Source: an uncultured Lachnospiraceae bacterium
GTDB lineage: Bacteria; Bacillota_A; Clostridia; Lachnospirales; Lachnospiraceae
NCBI GenBank assembly: GCA_910577835.1
Contig: CAJTOU010000004.1
Coordinates: forward strand, 1 to 61,374
Direction of reading: 5' to 3'
Length of the DNA: 61,374 nt
This document shows, piece after piece, positions 51,091 through 59,848 of this stretch (the stretch's first letter is position 1; every line of letters starts with the position of its first letter). The notes under the pieces were generated by a model. That model did no database searches. It was given only the letters and a program-made list of their open reading frames with translations, and was not told where the DNA came from. A program made the translations under genes and the position numbers.

Positions 51091-51734
51091 ATCACTGCCT
51101 CCCACTTTTTTACAGTTCCATTTTCTACATGATATATTTCATCCGAAAGTATCTGAATATCCTCTTTATTATGGCTTGCGATAAGAATCAGAGCACCTCT
51201 CTGTTTTTCTTCATAAATAATCTGCCGTATGGAATTTACTCCTTTTTCATCAAGTGCATTCGTTGGTTCATCAAGAAGAAGAATATCCGGTTTTTCCATA
51301 ATCGCCTGTGCAAATACAATACGCTGTTTCATTCCCAAAGAATATTTACGAAACGTCCGTTTGTCGTCAGCATCCAATCCTACTTTTTTTATTGCTTCCC
51401 GTATTTCAGCTTCTCCTATTTTACGGTTCAGTTTGGCCAGAAGCTTCAGGTTGTCCAATCCTGTCAATTCAGGATATAGTCCGGCGTTTTCAATCATGAT
51501 TCCCAGATTGGGAAGCACTTTCATATCTTTATGCAATACTTTTTCATTTAAAAGAATTTCGCCCTCCGATATATCCATCAATCCTGATATTGCCCGAAAA
51601 AGCATAGTTTTTCCCGAACCATTTTCACCAACAAACCCATAGATATTTCCGCTTTTCAAATTCAGGTAAATATTTGACAATATGGTTTTTCCCTTCAATT
51701 GTTTACTCACATTATTGACGATTAAATTTAGCAT
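51087..51734 (-). CDS. ABC transporter ATP-binding protein
   Basis: 215 residues. Walker A GENGSGKTMLFRAISGL, Q-loop region, signature YSLGMKQRIVFAQAIM, Walker B DILLLDEPTNALDEKG, His switch LIASHNKED. The LGMKQR signature fits exporters of the bacteriocin/antibiotic-resistance type (ABC-2 partners). AGGAGG precedes ATG. It drives the two permeases encoded immediately upstream. Confidence 0.93.
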   Translation of the reverse strand: MLNLIVNNVSKQLKGKTILSNIYLNLKSGNIYGFVGENGSGKTMLFRAISGLMDISEGEILLNEKVLHKDMKVLPNLGIMIENAGLYPELTGLDNLKLLAKLNRKIGEAEIREAIKKVGLDADDKRTFRKYSLGMKQRIVFAQAIMEKPDILLLDEPTNALDEKGVNSIRQIIYEEKQRGALILIASHNKEDIQILSDEIYHVENGTVKKWEAVI

Positions 51735-52508
51735 TTATACACCTCCTGTTTCTCTGTTGGAATCGATAAAATCGTGTTTATTTATAACAAAATAGCTGCA
51801 GATGAAAAGCAAGACTGCCATACTGAAAAATAACAGTATGGAAATAAAGTAATCTGTATTGTTGTTATGCATACCAAAAATTAAATAATAAAAAGGGTTT
51901 ATTTTAATTGTCCATTCATACTGTTGCAAAATAACTCCCTCCGGAGCAAAAAAATTTCCTACAATGGTAAATGCCGCGATAAAAAATGAGTTTATACCTG
52001 CTACTATAATAAAAGCCACATTGCTGTTAAATAGAATAGAAAGAAGATTAATTGCAAAAGTGGAAACAAATAAATATAATGAATATATGCATATATAAAA
52101 GAAAAGCAGCTTCCACATCTTTCTGTCTATCACTATTTTGGAAAAAAGACTGCAAACAAGTGTGCCTGATATGAGCATCAGGAATAAATAAATACAGCCA
52201 AATAAATATAATTTGAATGTTTCTGTAAAAAACCATTTGTTTCTTTTGGGATATCTGGAAAAGAAATAAATACTGGCTGTACAAAAATGATGGTAGATAT
52301 AGGTGCCAAAAAACATTTGAAAAAGCAGCAACGGTACAAATAAATGTGTGATATCCGGCAAATACTGAACAAAATAGCTGGTTCCATACATTCCAAATAA
52401 TGAAATAACTTCTGAGGCAAAAAATTTATCCTCACCAGCAGAATATCCCAACATACAAAGAATACCGCAAAATACGGCAATCCATAAAAATTTCAGATAA
52501 TAGTTCAT
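51735..52508 (-). CDS. ABC-2-like permease subunit 2
   Basis: 257 residues with about six membrane segments (for example FVPLLLFQMFFGTYIYHHF, LYLFGCIYLFLMLISGTLVC, FISILLFFSMAVLLFICSYF). No ATPase or substrate-binding motif. Its start overlaps the end of the first permease gene by 4 nt and its stop abuts the ATPase gene. Probably one half of a heterodimeric exporter. Confidence 0.75.
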   Translation of the reverse strand: MNYYLKFLWIAVFCGILCMLGYSAGEDKFFASEVISLFGMYGTSYFVQYLPDITHLFVPLLLFQMFFGTYIYHHFCTASIYFFSRYPKRNKWFFTETFKLYLFGCIYLFLMLISGTLVCSLFSKIVIDRKMWKLLFFYICIYSLYLFVSTFAINLLSILFNSNVAFIIVAGINSFFIAAFTIVGNFFAPEGVILQQYEWTIKINPFYYLIFGMHNNNTDYFISILLFFSMAVLLFICSYFVINKHDFIDSNRETGGV

Positions 52509-53332
52509 ATTAAATCATCCTTTACAGTTTTTATTTTGATAAGCAGGAATGATATTATCAATAATATAAGCAGGAATACAGCATAAACAATATAGTTTTT
52601 TTCTTTCAGGTTAAACATTCTGAGTATAAAAAAATAGTTGATGGTATAATCCAAATTCAGAAGTTTTGAGAAAAATGATACGATGTAAAATAAAATGTAT
52701 ATCGGAAAAAATGTAAATATTTTAAATTTGAAAAAAGGTAATGTTGTAATTGAAAAATTGAACGTTGCCAGAATACCCGATATAATACCAAAAAGGCAAG
52801 TCATTAAAATTCCATACAATACTTTGTGATTCAGCCATAATTGAGAAAGTAAGTATTGATTTTCATGTTCTATAATTTGCACATATTGAAAATTTGAGGG
52901 GTCTCCCGCTGAATGAAAATCAAAACAAATTCCAGATAACATAATTTCTATAAAAAATGGAATAGTAAAAATTAAAAAAGTAGTGAGAAATACTACAATT
53001 AATTTCGCATACCAGTAATATCCTTTTCCTGTTTTTGATTCAATATAAATTTTCATTTTTGTATCACGGTCCGTAAGATATGCACAGGAGGTAGGGATTA
53101 CTACAAGCAGGGGGAAATATTCCATAAAAAAATATCCACTCACAGACCAGTCGGACAAAGTGAGTATTTTAATAGGATCATACATTTGGGATATATATTG
53201 AATTTCGTTGTTATTGATCATATTATGGTAAAAGTTAGCCATAACAAAGGCTAGAACAAGAAAAAAAGTAAATACAACTGTCTTTTTTCTAAGCATTTCT
53301 AACAACAGCATTTTTATTGAATTTAGAAACAT
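52505..53332 (-). CDS. ABC-2-like permease subunit 1
   Basis: 275 residues with about six membrane segments and a basic cytoplasmic N-terminus (MFLNSIKMLLLEMLRKKTV). Topology is as in ABC-2 exporters: N-terminal helix, long loop with YLTDRDTKMKIYIESKTGKG, then clustered helices. AAAGGAG lies 9 nt upstream. Overlaps permease 2 by 4 nt. Confidence 0.75.
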   Translation of the reverse strand: MFLNSIKMLLLEMLRKKTVVFTFFLVLAFVMANFYHNMINNNEIQYISQMYDPIKILTLSDWSVSGYFFMEYFPLLVVIPTSCAYLTDRDTKMKIYIESKTGKGYYWYAKLIVVFLTTFLIFTIPFFIEIMLSGICFDFHSAGDPSNFQYVQIIEHENQYLLSQLWLNHKVLYGILMTCLFGIISGILATFNFSITTLPFFKFKIFTFFPIYILFYIVSFFSKLLNLDYTINYFFILRMFNLKEKNYIVYAVFLLILLIISFLLIKIKTVKDDLI

Positions 53333-53485
53333 TTAAGTATTCTCCTTTGATTTTAGGTGGTAAAGTATTTCTTTGCGTAATAATTTTGATTGAAAAAGAT
53401 AATCATCATGCCATTTTATACATGTTGGGAATTTTTTAAGATAAAATTTTATGTTTATATGTATTTGAGTTGTTATTTTTATCAT
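53333..53485 (-). CDS. doubtful small ORF ahead of the permeases
   Basis: 50 codons (MIKITTQIHINIKFYLKKF), basic, ending exactly at the permease start. A GGAG is about 12 nt upstream. However, it lies in another frame across the 3' remnant of a secreted-protein gene, which suggests a chance frame. Kept only because its stop abuts the next start codon. Confidence 0.2.
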   Translation of the reverse strand: MIKITTQIHINIKFYLKKFPTCIKWHDDYLFQSKLLRKEILYHLKSKENT

Positions 53486-53546
53486 AAGTATACACACTCC
53501 ATGTTTTAAGGTCAGGGTGATTTCCGGTAAAGCATAAATCAAATTT
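53436..53546 (-). pseudogene. 3' remnant of a second secreted-protein gene
   Basis: The minus strand encodes DLCFTGNHPDLKTWSVYTYD followed by KNNNSNTYKHKILS and a stop. This matches the end of the secreted protein at 54666-55100 (DLCFAGNNPNLSAHIAYTYD) at 14 of 20 positions. The similarity stops abruptly at the stop codon of the upstream membrane-protein gene, next to three copies of ATTTAA-like repeats (53545-53562). The 5' part is absent, so a deletion junction is inferred. Confidence 0.7.
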
Positions 53547-53549
53547 AAT

Positions 53550-54233
53550 TTAATTTAATTTATACTTTGAAAATAATTTATCTTTCATTAAAGCTATTTT
53601 CTCGTTAGATTCTTCTGACATAATAAAAAATTCGTTGTTTTTTACCTTTTTATAATTAATATATGTACTGAATTCGTCTTCGGGATTTTGTGGGATATTT
53701 GTAATATTCTCATAACAAAATATGGGGGCAAGAATAAAACTATCACTTTGGGTATAAATTATATCTCTTTCACTATATGTTTCCAATTTTCTGTCTAAAA
53801 AAATAAGATATGTTTTGCCTGGAATCATTTCATTTATATATCCCATATTTATAAGCGGCATTTTATTAAAAAGAGCGTCTTCATTCAAGCTTAAAAGCGT
53901 AGCAGCTCGGGCAACTTCAAAAACATCGTCTTCTTTTAGGTTTTCACCCTTAAAAACAGATACTATTTTTACTTTTTGGGTAACACAAGAGTATCTGTAA
54001 TGAAATGTATCTTCACATTGCACAGCAAGGATAATATTGCTTGCATCTAAATTTTCTTCCATATGCTGTAATTGAGATTCAAAAAAATTATCACTTATCA
54101 AGGCAACGGCAAAATTATCTAAAGCATGTTTTTCTTTATTAAAATCCATATAAAAACTTTTACAATAGATGCCTATTCCCATAGATACAAAAACGATAAT
54201 TAATGTGATTACAAGTACATATTTTATTTTCAT
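53550..54233 (-). CDS. membrane-anchored exported protein B (paralogue of 50407-51090)
   Basis: 227 residues, same architecture as protein A: N-terminal helix YVLVITLIIVFVSMGIGIYC, then VKIVSVFKGENLKEDDVFEV and NEMIPGKTYLIFLDRKL, ending KDKLFSKYKLN. AAAGGA lies 10 nt upstream of ATG. Presence of two copies flanking the ABC genes, with a secreted-protein remnant right after this one, points to a tandem duplication of a secreted-protein/ABC/membrane-protein unit followed by deletion. Confidence 0.7.
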   Translation of the reverse strand: MKIKYVLVITLIIVFVSMGIGIYCKSFYMDFNKEKHALDNFAVALISDNFFESQLQHMEENLDASNIILAVQCEDTFHYRYSCVTQKVKIVSVFKGENLKEDDVFEVARAATLLSLNEDALFNKMPLINMGYINEMIPGKTYLIFLDRKLETYSERDIIYTQSDSFILAPIFCYENITNIPQNPEDEFSTYINYKKVKNNEFFIMSEESNEKIALMKDKLFSKYKLN

Positions 54234-54540
54234 AAATAAAATCCTTTCGTTTGTTGTAGGCGGAACCCATGACCTTTAGGTGGTGAAAGAAGCCTTGTAA
54301 ATTCTTGAAAAAACACTATCTCATAGTATATATTTGTATAAAGAAAACTGTTGGGAGCGATTGTTCTGAAGGCACTCTTTGTACTTTGAAAAGTTAAGAC
54401 AGAAGGCTTTTCACACCAACCGTTGTGAATGTAAAATCTTAAGCGTAATCTGTAAAATCAACTATAAAGCATGAGAAGTTAAGTATCATTTACAGTTACA
54501 GATCCTTTGCTTTTAATATTTTTACAATAATCTGCTATTA
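54234..54540. other. gene-free stretch between the secreted protein and protein B
   Basis: No coding frame is supported. It holds a short inverted repeat TTCACA/TGTGAA (54410-54415 and 54424-54429) around CCAACCGT that could be an operator upstream of protein B. In the duplication model this is where the ABC genes of the first unit were lost. Confidence 0.4.
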
Positions 54541-54585
54541 AAATATATCTCCAACATGTAATCAGTATATGCTGGAGATATATTT
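54541..54585 (-). terminator. terminator after the secreted-protein gene
   Basis: A perfect 13-bp stem AAATATATCTCCA/TGGAGATATATTT with a 19-nt loop, and TATATTTTAAT following on the minus strand, about 80 nt past the stop codon. Confidence 0.65.
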
Positions 54586-54665
54586 TTAAATAAGATAAAT
54601 TTTAAATGATTTTTATTATTTCTTTATTATTAGCTTGTTTTGGCAAAATACATTATGTATATTTT

Positions 54666-55100
54666 CTAATTCCCATCATAGGTGTATGCAATATGTGCGG
54701 AAAGGTTAGGGTTATTTCCAGCGAAGCATAAATCAAATACAGAAACGTTATTCCAGCCATCATAAAAATATATCTTGTAATATCCATAGCCTTCCGTGAG
54801 TTTATAAATATCTGAAATAGGTTTATTGCCAATAGTATTATGATATATTCGTGTAAGACATTGTGTATAATTATCCTCATCATAATTACCTACTGGATAT
54901 ACGCTATCAGCCCGTACTGAGGCATAAGAATATCTACCTGACCTTGGGATAGCAAGTGCAGCTTGTTTCATTATAGAATTCTTTCCTACAGTTACAGTGC
55001 CACTTTTCTCAACAGCGAAGGCGGAAAGGTCAAAATTTAATAATAAAACTGCTGCTATTAACAAGAAACTCGAAAAAAATGAAATAATTCTTTTTTTCAT
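54666..55100 (-). CDS. small secreted protein of unknown family
   Basis: 144 residues with a strong Sec signal (MKKRIISFFSSFLLIAAVLL, then NFDLSAFA and probable cleavage before VEKSG). The mature part of about 117 residues is Tyr/Asn-rich (RSGRYSYASVRADSVYPVG, YGYYKIYFYDGWNN) with two Cys (TQCL, DLCF) that could form a disulfide. I do not recognise it. ATG 55100 has AAGGAGA 8 nt upstream. It has its own promoter and heads the leftward ABC block; a second partial copy exists at 53436-53546. An exported effector or bacteriocin-like protein is possible but unproven. Confidence 0.75.
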   Translation of the reverse strand: MKKRIISFFSSFLLIAAVLLLNFDLSAFAVEKSGTVTVGKNSIMKQAALAIPRSGRYSYASVRADSVYPVGNYDEDNYTQCLTRIYHNTIGNKPISDIYKLTEGYGYYKIYFYDGWNNVSVFDLCFAGNNPNLSAHIAYTYDGN

Positions 55101-55134
55101 ATGAATATTCTCCTTAAAAATTAATATTATATTT

Positions 55135-55163
55135 ACAATAACACTAATTGGTTTATTTGTCAA
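55135..55163 (-). promoter_or_regulatory. promoter of the secreted-protein gene
   Basis: Minus strand TTGACA, 17 nt, TATTGT, about 35 nt upstream of the start codon. Confidence 0.6.
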
Positions 55164-55228
55164 GAAAAAATATTTGTTTTTTAAAGATTGTATTATATCA
55201 AAAACTATTTTTTCCTATAAGAAAAAAA

Positions 55229-55257
55229 TAGACATTTTCGCCATTTCTATGTATACT
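55229..55257 (+). promoter_or_regulatory. promoter of the aconitase-family gene
   Basis: TAGACA, a 17-nt spacer and TATACT, about 50 nt upstream of the start, divergent from the secreted-protein promoter. Confidence 0.55.
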
Positions 55258-55308
55258 ATCTGATATGAGATATTTCATAACAACTTTACTCATAATGGAG
55301 GTAACAAG

Positions 55309-57597
55309 ATGATTAAATTAAGCAATACAGGTGCATATCTGCTGAATGGAGCAGAGGTTGTGGAATGTAACGGGGAGGAGCAGGCTGCTCTTGCCGCGAA
55401 AACAGGAAGCTCTGTTTCGAAGAAAGAAGCTGCAAAAAATACGATGGCATACAAAATTCTTGAAAGCCATAATACGTCCAGAAATATGGACAAACTTATG
55501 ATTAAGTTTGATAAACTGACTTCTCATGATATTACATTTGTGGGAATTATACAGACAGCAAGGGCTTCAGGGCTTGAGAAATTTCCAATTCCATATGTGC
55601 TGACAAACTGTCATAACAGCCTGTGTGCAGTAGGTGGAACGATTAATGAAGATGACCATATGTTTGGACTTTCATGTGCAAAGAAGTATGGTGGTGTTTA
55701 TGTACCACCTCATCAGGCAGTTATTCATCAGTATGCAAGAGAAATGCTTGCCGGTGGCGGAAAGATGATTTTGGGTTCTGATTCCCATACGCGTTACGGT
55801 GCACTGGGTACAATGGCAATGGGTGAGGGCGGACCTGAGCTTGTAAAACAGTTATTAGAGCAAACATATGATATTAATATGCCTGAGGTAGTTGCAATTT
55901 ATATGACAGGTGAACCGGCGAAAGGTGTAGGTCCACAGGATGTCGCTCTGGCAATTATCGGGGCGGTATTTGCAAATGGATATGTAAAAAACAAGGTTAT
56001 GGAATTTGTAGGACCAGGTGTGTCTTCTTTAAGTGCTGATTTCAGAATTGGTGTAGATGTCATGACTACGGAAACTACCTGTCTGTCTTCTATCTGGAGA
56101 ACAGATGAAAAGATTCGGGAGTTTTATGAGATTCATGGAAGAAGTGAGGATTACAGGGAATTAAATCCAGGAGAAGTAGCCTATTATGATGGTATGGTTT
56201 ATGTGGATTTAAGTAAAATCAAGCCTATGATTGCAATGCCGTTTCATCCAAGCAATACCTACACAATAGAAGAATTAAATGCAAATCTTGTGGATATTCT
56301 TCATGATGTGGAAAAGAAAGCGCTGGTAAGTCTTGACGGTAAGGTGGATTATAAACTTACAGACAAGGTAAGAGATGGAAAACTGTATGTAGAGCAGGGA
56401 ATTATCGCAGGATGTGCCGGAGGTGGATTTGAGAATATCTGTGATGCGGCGGATATTTTAAAGGGCAGAAGTATTGGCTCTGATGAATTTACATTAAGTG
56501 TTTATCCTGCAAGTACTCCGATTTATGTAGAGCTTGCAAGAAATGGAAAGCTGGCGGACCTTCTGGCAACGGGCGCAATCGTGAAAACTGCGTTCTGCGG
56601 TCCATGCTTTGGTGCGGGGGATACACCTGCAAATAATGCGTTTAGTATCAGACATTCTACAAGAAACTTCCCGAACAGAGAGGGCTCCAAGCTGCAAAAC
56701 GGTCAGATTTCATCAGTAGCACTTATGGATGCACGCTCGATTGCTGCAACTGCTGCCAACAAAGGATTTCTTACCGCAGCGACGGAACTTGATATGGAAT
56801 ATACATCACCGAAGTATTATTTTGATAAGAGTATTTATGAAAACAGGGTATTTGACTCAAAGGGTGTGGCAGATGCTTCTGTGGAGATTAAATTTGGGCC
56901 GAATATTAAGGACTGGCCGGAAATGATTGCATTGACAGAGAATCTTGTACTGAAAGTGGTTTCTGAGATTCATGACCCTGTAACAACTACGGATGAATTG
57001 ATTCCTTCAGGCGAGACATCTTCTTATCGTTCTAATCCACTGGGACTGGCTGAATTTGCACTTTCAAGAAAGGACCCTGATTATGTGAAACGGGCCAAGG
57101 AGGTTCAGGCAGCAGAAAAGGCAAGAGAAGCAGGTACCTGTCCGGCGGAGGTATTGCCTGAGTTTGAGGCTGTGATGGATATCATTAAGAAGGAATTTTC
57201 GGAGGTAAACAGAGAGAATATAGGTATTGGTTCTACGATTTATGCAGTAAAGCCGGGAGATGGTTCTGCAAGAGAGCAGGCTGCATCCTGTCAGAAGGTA
57301 TTAGGAGGATGGGCGAATATTTCGAAGGAGTATGCGACTAAGAGGTATCGTTCGAATCTGATTAACTGGGGAATGCTTCCATTTATTTATGAGGAAGAAG
57401 AGCTTCCGTTTAAGAATGGGGATTATATTTTTGTGCCAGAGATTGTAAAGGCTGTGAAGGAGAAGAGTATGGAAATTGAGGCGTATGTGGTGAAGAAAGA
57501 AGGGTTGGAGAAGTTTATGCTTAAAATGGGAGAATTGACGGATGATGAAAGGGATATTATATTGAAAGGATGTTTGATTAATTATAATAAAAGATAG
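55309..57597 (+). CDS. aconitase-family hydratase (YbhJ-like)
   Basis: 762 residues, length and layout of the YbhJ-type hydratase branch rather than classic aconitase. Fe-S cluster Cys: one in IIAGCAGGGFENICDAADIL and the pair in TAFCGPCFGAGDTPANNAF. Active-site motif ILGSDSHTRYGALGTMAMGE is present. The swivel domain is at the C-terminus (SREQAASCQKVLGG-like region with YATKRYRSNLINWGMLP). It probably dehydrates/rehydrates a hydroxy-tricarboxylate-like acid; substrate not known. No citrate-cycle genes adjoin. GGAGG precedes ATG. Confidence 0.88.
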   Translation: MIKLSNTGAYLLNGAEVVECNGEEQAALAAKTGSSVSKKEAAKNTMAYKILESHNTSRNMDKLMIKFDKLTSHDITFVGIIQTARASGLEKFPIPYVLTNCHNSLCAVGGTINEDDHMFGLSCAKKYGGVYVPPHQAVIHQYAREMLAGGGKMILGSDSHTRYGALGTMAMGEGGPELVKQLLEQTYDINMPEVVAIYMTGEPAKGVGPQDVALAIIGAVFANGYVKNKVMEFVGPGVSSLSADFRIGVDVMTTETTCLSSIWRTDEKIREFYEIHGRSEDYRELNPGEVAYYDGMVYVDLSKIKPMIAMPFHPSNTYTIEELNANLVDILHDVEKKALVSLDGKVDYKLTDKVRDGKLYVEQGIIAGCAGGGFENICDAADILKGRSIGSDEFTLSVYPASTPIYVELARNGKLADLLATGAIVKTAFCGPCFGAGDTPANNAFSIRHSTRNFPNREGSKLQNGQISSVALMDARSIAATAANKGFLTAATELDMEYTSPKYYFDKSIYENRVFDSKGVADASVEIKFGPNIKDWPEMIALTENLVLKVVSEIHDPVTTTDELIPSGETSSYRSNPLGLAEFALSRKDPDYVKRAKEVQAAEKAREAGTCPAEVLPEFEAVMDIIKKEFSEVNRENIGIGSTIYAVKPGDGSAREQAASCQKVLGGWANISKEYATKRYRSNLINWGMLPFIYEEEELPFKNGDYIFVPEIVKAVKEKSMEIEAYVVKKEGLEKFMLKMGELTDDERDIILKGCLINYNKR

Positions 57598-57724
57598 GCA
57601 GGAGTATCTGTTCTTCTGAGTCATGCATATGACAATATATTATATAAAATTTTATGCCAATTTCTGCTAAAATATTAAATGCCTGATATATCCATAGGAA
57701 TGATAACGAAAGGATGAGAAAGGA

Positions 57725-58909
57725 ATGAATTTTAAATACAAAAGAGTGGTAGCTTTATGTATAACAGCAGTATTATTGCTGTCAGGATGTAAAAGCAGTA
57801 AAGAGACTGAAAGAAATGAAAACTTTAAAGAGTCAAAGATAGTAGAAGCTGCGGCTGCAACGAAACAAAAAACAACAGAAGCAATAACGGAAAAAATAAC
57901 ACAAAGGTCAGAAATTGAAACTACACAGGAGACTATACAGACAGAATCAGAGAGCGAAACAATAGCTGACGCTCAAAATCCTGATGATTATGTATCTTTT
58001 TTGTTTGCCGGAGATGTGTGTCTGGAAGAAGACGGGTTTGTCATTGATTATTATGACGAGGTTGGAGGCGATTTGACACAGTGTGTCTCACCTTATCTTC
58101 TGGAACGGATGCGTTCCGCTGATATTTTTATGTTAAATCATGAGTACAGTATAAGCAACAGAGGCAGCAGGCTGGACAAATATTATACATTTCGGGCCAA
58201 TCCTTCCAGAATGAGTATTTTAAAGGAAATGGATGTGGATATTGTGTCACTGGCGAATAATCATGTCTATGACTATGGATACGATGCTTTTGAAGATACG
58301 CTGCGGCTGCTGGATGAAAGTGGTATTCGCAGGGTAGGAGCAGGAATGAATCTGGCAGAAGCGGAACAGGTACAATATTTTGAGGTAAATGGAATTAAAA
58401 TCGGTGTGGTGTCCGCATCGAGAGCTGAAAAATATGTAATTACGCCTGAGGCAAAAGAGAATGAGCCGGGAGTGTTCTGGATGTATGATGATACAAGACT
58501 GAAAGAGGTCTGCACAGAGGCCGACGGACAGTGTGACTTTTTGATAGCGTATGTTCACTGGGGAACAGAAGACAGTTGTTATTTTGAGGAATATCAGCAG
58601 GAGATTGCCAGAGAACTGGTGGATTGTGGTGTAGATGCGATAATTGGAGGACATCCACATATTGTACAGGGTATGGAATATATAGAGGATGTGCCGGTTT
58701 TGTACAGTCTTGGAGATTTCTGGTTTAATGGCTCAGACAAGTATTCCATGATGGTTCAGCTTAATATTTACAGAAATGGCACATGTAAAGTAGATATTGT
58801 ACCATGCAGGCAGAAGGATTACGGGATTCATTATATTGAAAATCCGGCAGAACAGAAAGCGTTTTATGATTATCTTTCAGAGCTGTCCCCCGGAGTAATA
58901 TTTGGATAA
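57725..58909 (+). CDS. CapA family lipoprotein (poly-gamma-glutamate synthesis-like)
   Basis: 394 residues. Lipoprotein signal with lipobox LLLSGC (Cys at about residue 21), a Thr/Glu-rich linker, then a metallophosphatase-like CapA domain: FLFAGDVCLEED, MLNHEYSISNRG, VSLANNHVYDYGYDAF, YVHWGTED and IIGGHPHIVQGMEYI followed by YSLGDFWFNG. The metal-binding Asp, Asn and His residues are intact. CapA relatives act on poly-gamma-glutamate or other envelope polymers; no capB/capC genes are nearby, so a cell-surface hydrolase role is equally likely. Confidence 0.9.
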   Translation: MNFKYKRVVALCITAVLLLSGCKSSKETERNENFKESKIVEAAAATKQKTTEAITEKITQRSEIETTQETIQTESESETIADAQNPDDYVSFLFAGDVCLEEDGFVIDYYDEVGGDLTQCVSPYLLERMRSADIFMLNHEYSISNRGSRLDKYYTFRANPSRMSILKEMDVDIVSLANNHVYDYGYDAFEDTLRLLDESGIRRVGAGMNLAEAEQVQYFEVNGIKIGVVSASRAEKYVITPEAKENEPGVFWMYDDTRLKEVCTEADGQCDFLIAYVHWGTEDSCYFEEYQQEIARELVDCGVDAIIGGHPHIVQGMEYIEDVPVLYSLGDFWFNGSDKYSMMVQLNIYRNGTCKVDIVPCRQKDYGIHYIENPAEQKAFYDYLSELSPGVIFG

Positions 58910-58956
58910 AATTGATTTATGATATAAATTAATATGGAAAAAAGACGATATAGTAA

Positions 58957-59280
58957 GTGAAGAGGTTGTTACTGTTAAGCCATGCAGCCATTTATATGGA
59001 AACATGTAAATGTGTACTCAAGGAGGAGATTAAAGCAGTTTATGGATATGGAAAAGTTTACTCAGTACCAACGGTTTCTCGTGTAAATCCATTATTATAT
59101 TCAGATGACAGACGTCGGGAAAATCAATCAAACAAGAAAGAGGATACCGTAAAGTTTGCAGATGTATATGAGGAATCACTTGCTAAAGACGATAATGAAG
59201 TAAGGTATTCTATGGGAAATTATAACCGCAGCGGCGTATACCAGGAGTATCTGTATCTTACAAGAGAATACCGTCGTTAG
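58957..59280 (+). CDS. small uncharacterised protein
   Basis: 107 codons from GTG 58957, or 94 from ATG 58996 (METCKCVLKEEIKAVYG); neither has a clear ribosome site. Composition is charged and Tyr-rich (YSMGNYNRSGVYQEYLYLTR). Unrecognised. Support comes mainly from the strong terminator that begins 5 nt after its stop codon. Confidence 0.45.
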   Translation: MKRLLLLSHAAIYMETCKCVLKEEIKAVYGYGKVYSVPTVSRVNPLLYSDDRRRENQSNKKEDTVKFADVYEESLAKDDNEVRYSMGNYNRSGVYQEYLYLTREYRR

Positions 59281-59284
59281 AGGG

Positions 59285-59314
59285 CATCCCTGCAGAAAGC
59301 AGGGATGTTTTTTT
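59285..59314 (+). terminator. strong terminator
   Basis: Stem CATCCCTGC/GCAGGGATG with loop AGAAA, followed by eight T. Confidence 0.95.
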
Positions 59315-59316
59315 AG

Positions 59317-59340
59317 GCAGTCAGCGCAAGCGCTGGCTGC
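59317..59340. repeat. GC-rich hairpin sequence
   Basis: GCAGTCAGCGC and GCGCTGGCTGC pair (one G-U) around AA. Part of it (CAAGCGCTGGCTGCATGATT) resembles the first unit of the repeat at 39713, which suggests a dispersed family. Confidence 0.6.
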
Positions 59341-59409
59341 ATGATTATATTGCACTTTCTATTATTCTTTTTATGTGAATTATGATAAGTTGACTTAAGA
59401 ACAAGTTTA

Positions 59410-59805
59410 TTATGTATATAGCATATCTACCTTTAGAATATGGTTAATCAGCCAGTTAATCAGAAAGTCCAGAAGGTTCTGAACCGCTTCATTCTGTTCG
59501 TCAAAGTCTTGGCCTATACAATCTATATCAAACTCCAGCAGGCTTTCTTCAAATTTGCGATGGTGTGCGATATGAGCATCGATATGTTCATAGTGGATGC
59601 TTTGCATATAGGCCTCTTCATGGGAAAAATGAGTTCGGGCATAATTAATCAGCTCGGAAATCAGAGCTGTCAGGCTGTCTGTCTTATCTAACAGGATTTC
59701 ATTATTTAACAAGTCATGCGTTTCCTGTGCTAATTCAAACAATCTTGTGTGTTCTTTGTCAATAGCCTCAATTCCTGTATAATATTTCGGTTTCATTTCA
59801 TACAT
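59410..59805 (-). CDS. bacteriohemerythrin
   Basis: 131 residues, a four-helix O2-binding diiron protein of the cytoplasm. Metal ligands seen in order: His in IDKEHTRLFEL, His and Glu in THFSHEEAYM, two His in HIDAHIAHHRKFEESL, and C-terminal INHILKVDMLY with His and Asp. AGGAG lies 8 nt before ATG. In anaerobes such proteins are thought to sense or carry O2. The upstream tandem 16-bp repeats suggest tight control. Confidence 0.93.
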   Translation of the reverse strand: MYEMKPKYYTGIEAIDKEHTRLFELAQETHDLLNNEILLDKTDSLTALISELINYARTHFSHEEAYMQSIHYEHIDAHIAHHRKFEESLLEFDIDCIGQDFDEQNEAVQNLLDFLINWLINHILKVDMLYT

Positions 59806-59848
59806 GATACAATCTCCTCTCTGTGGTAAATATTGGATGTAATATATT

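Noticed and set aside
54666..55100. Secreted protein as a lactococcin-972-type bacteriocin
   Set aside because: A signal peptide and adjacent ABC genes fit, but the mature sequence lacks the family's Trp/Gly-rich pattern as I know it, so no family was assigned.
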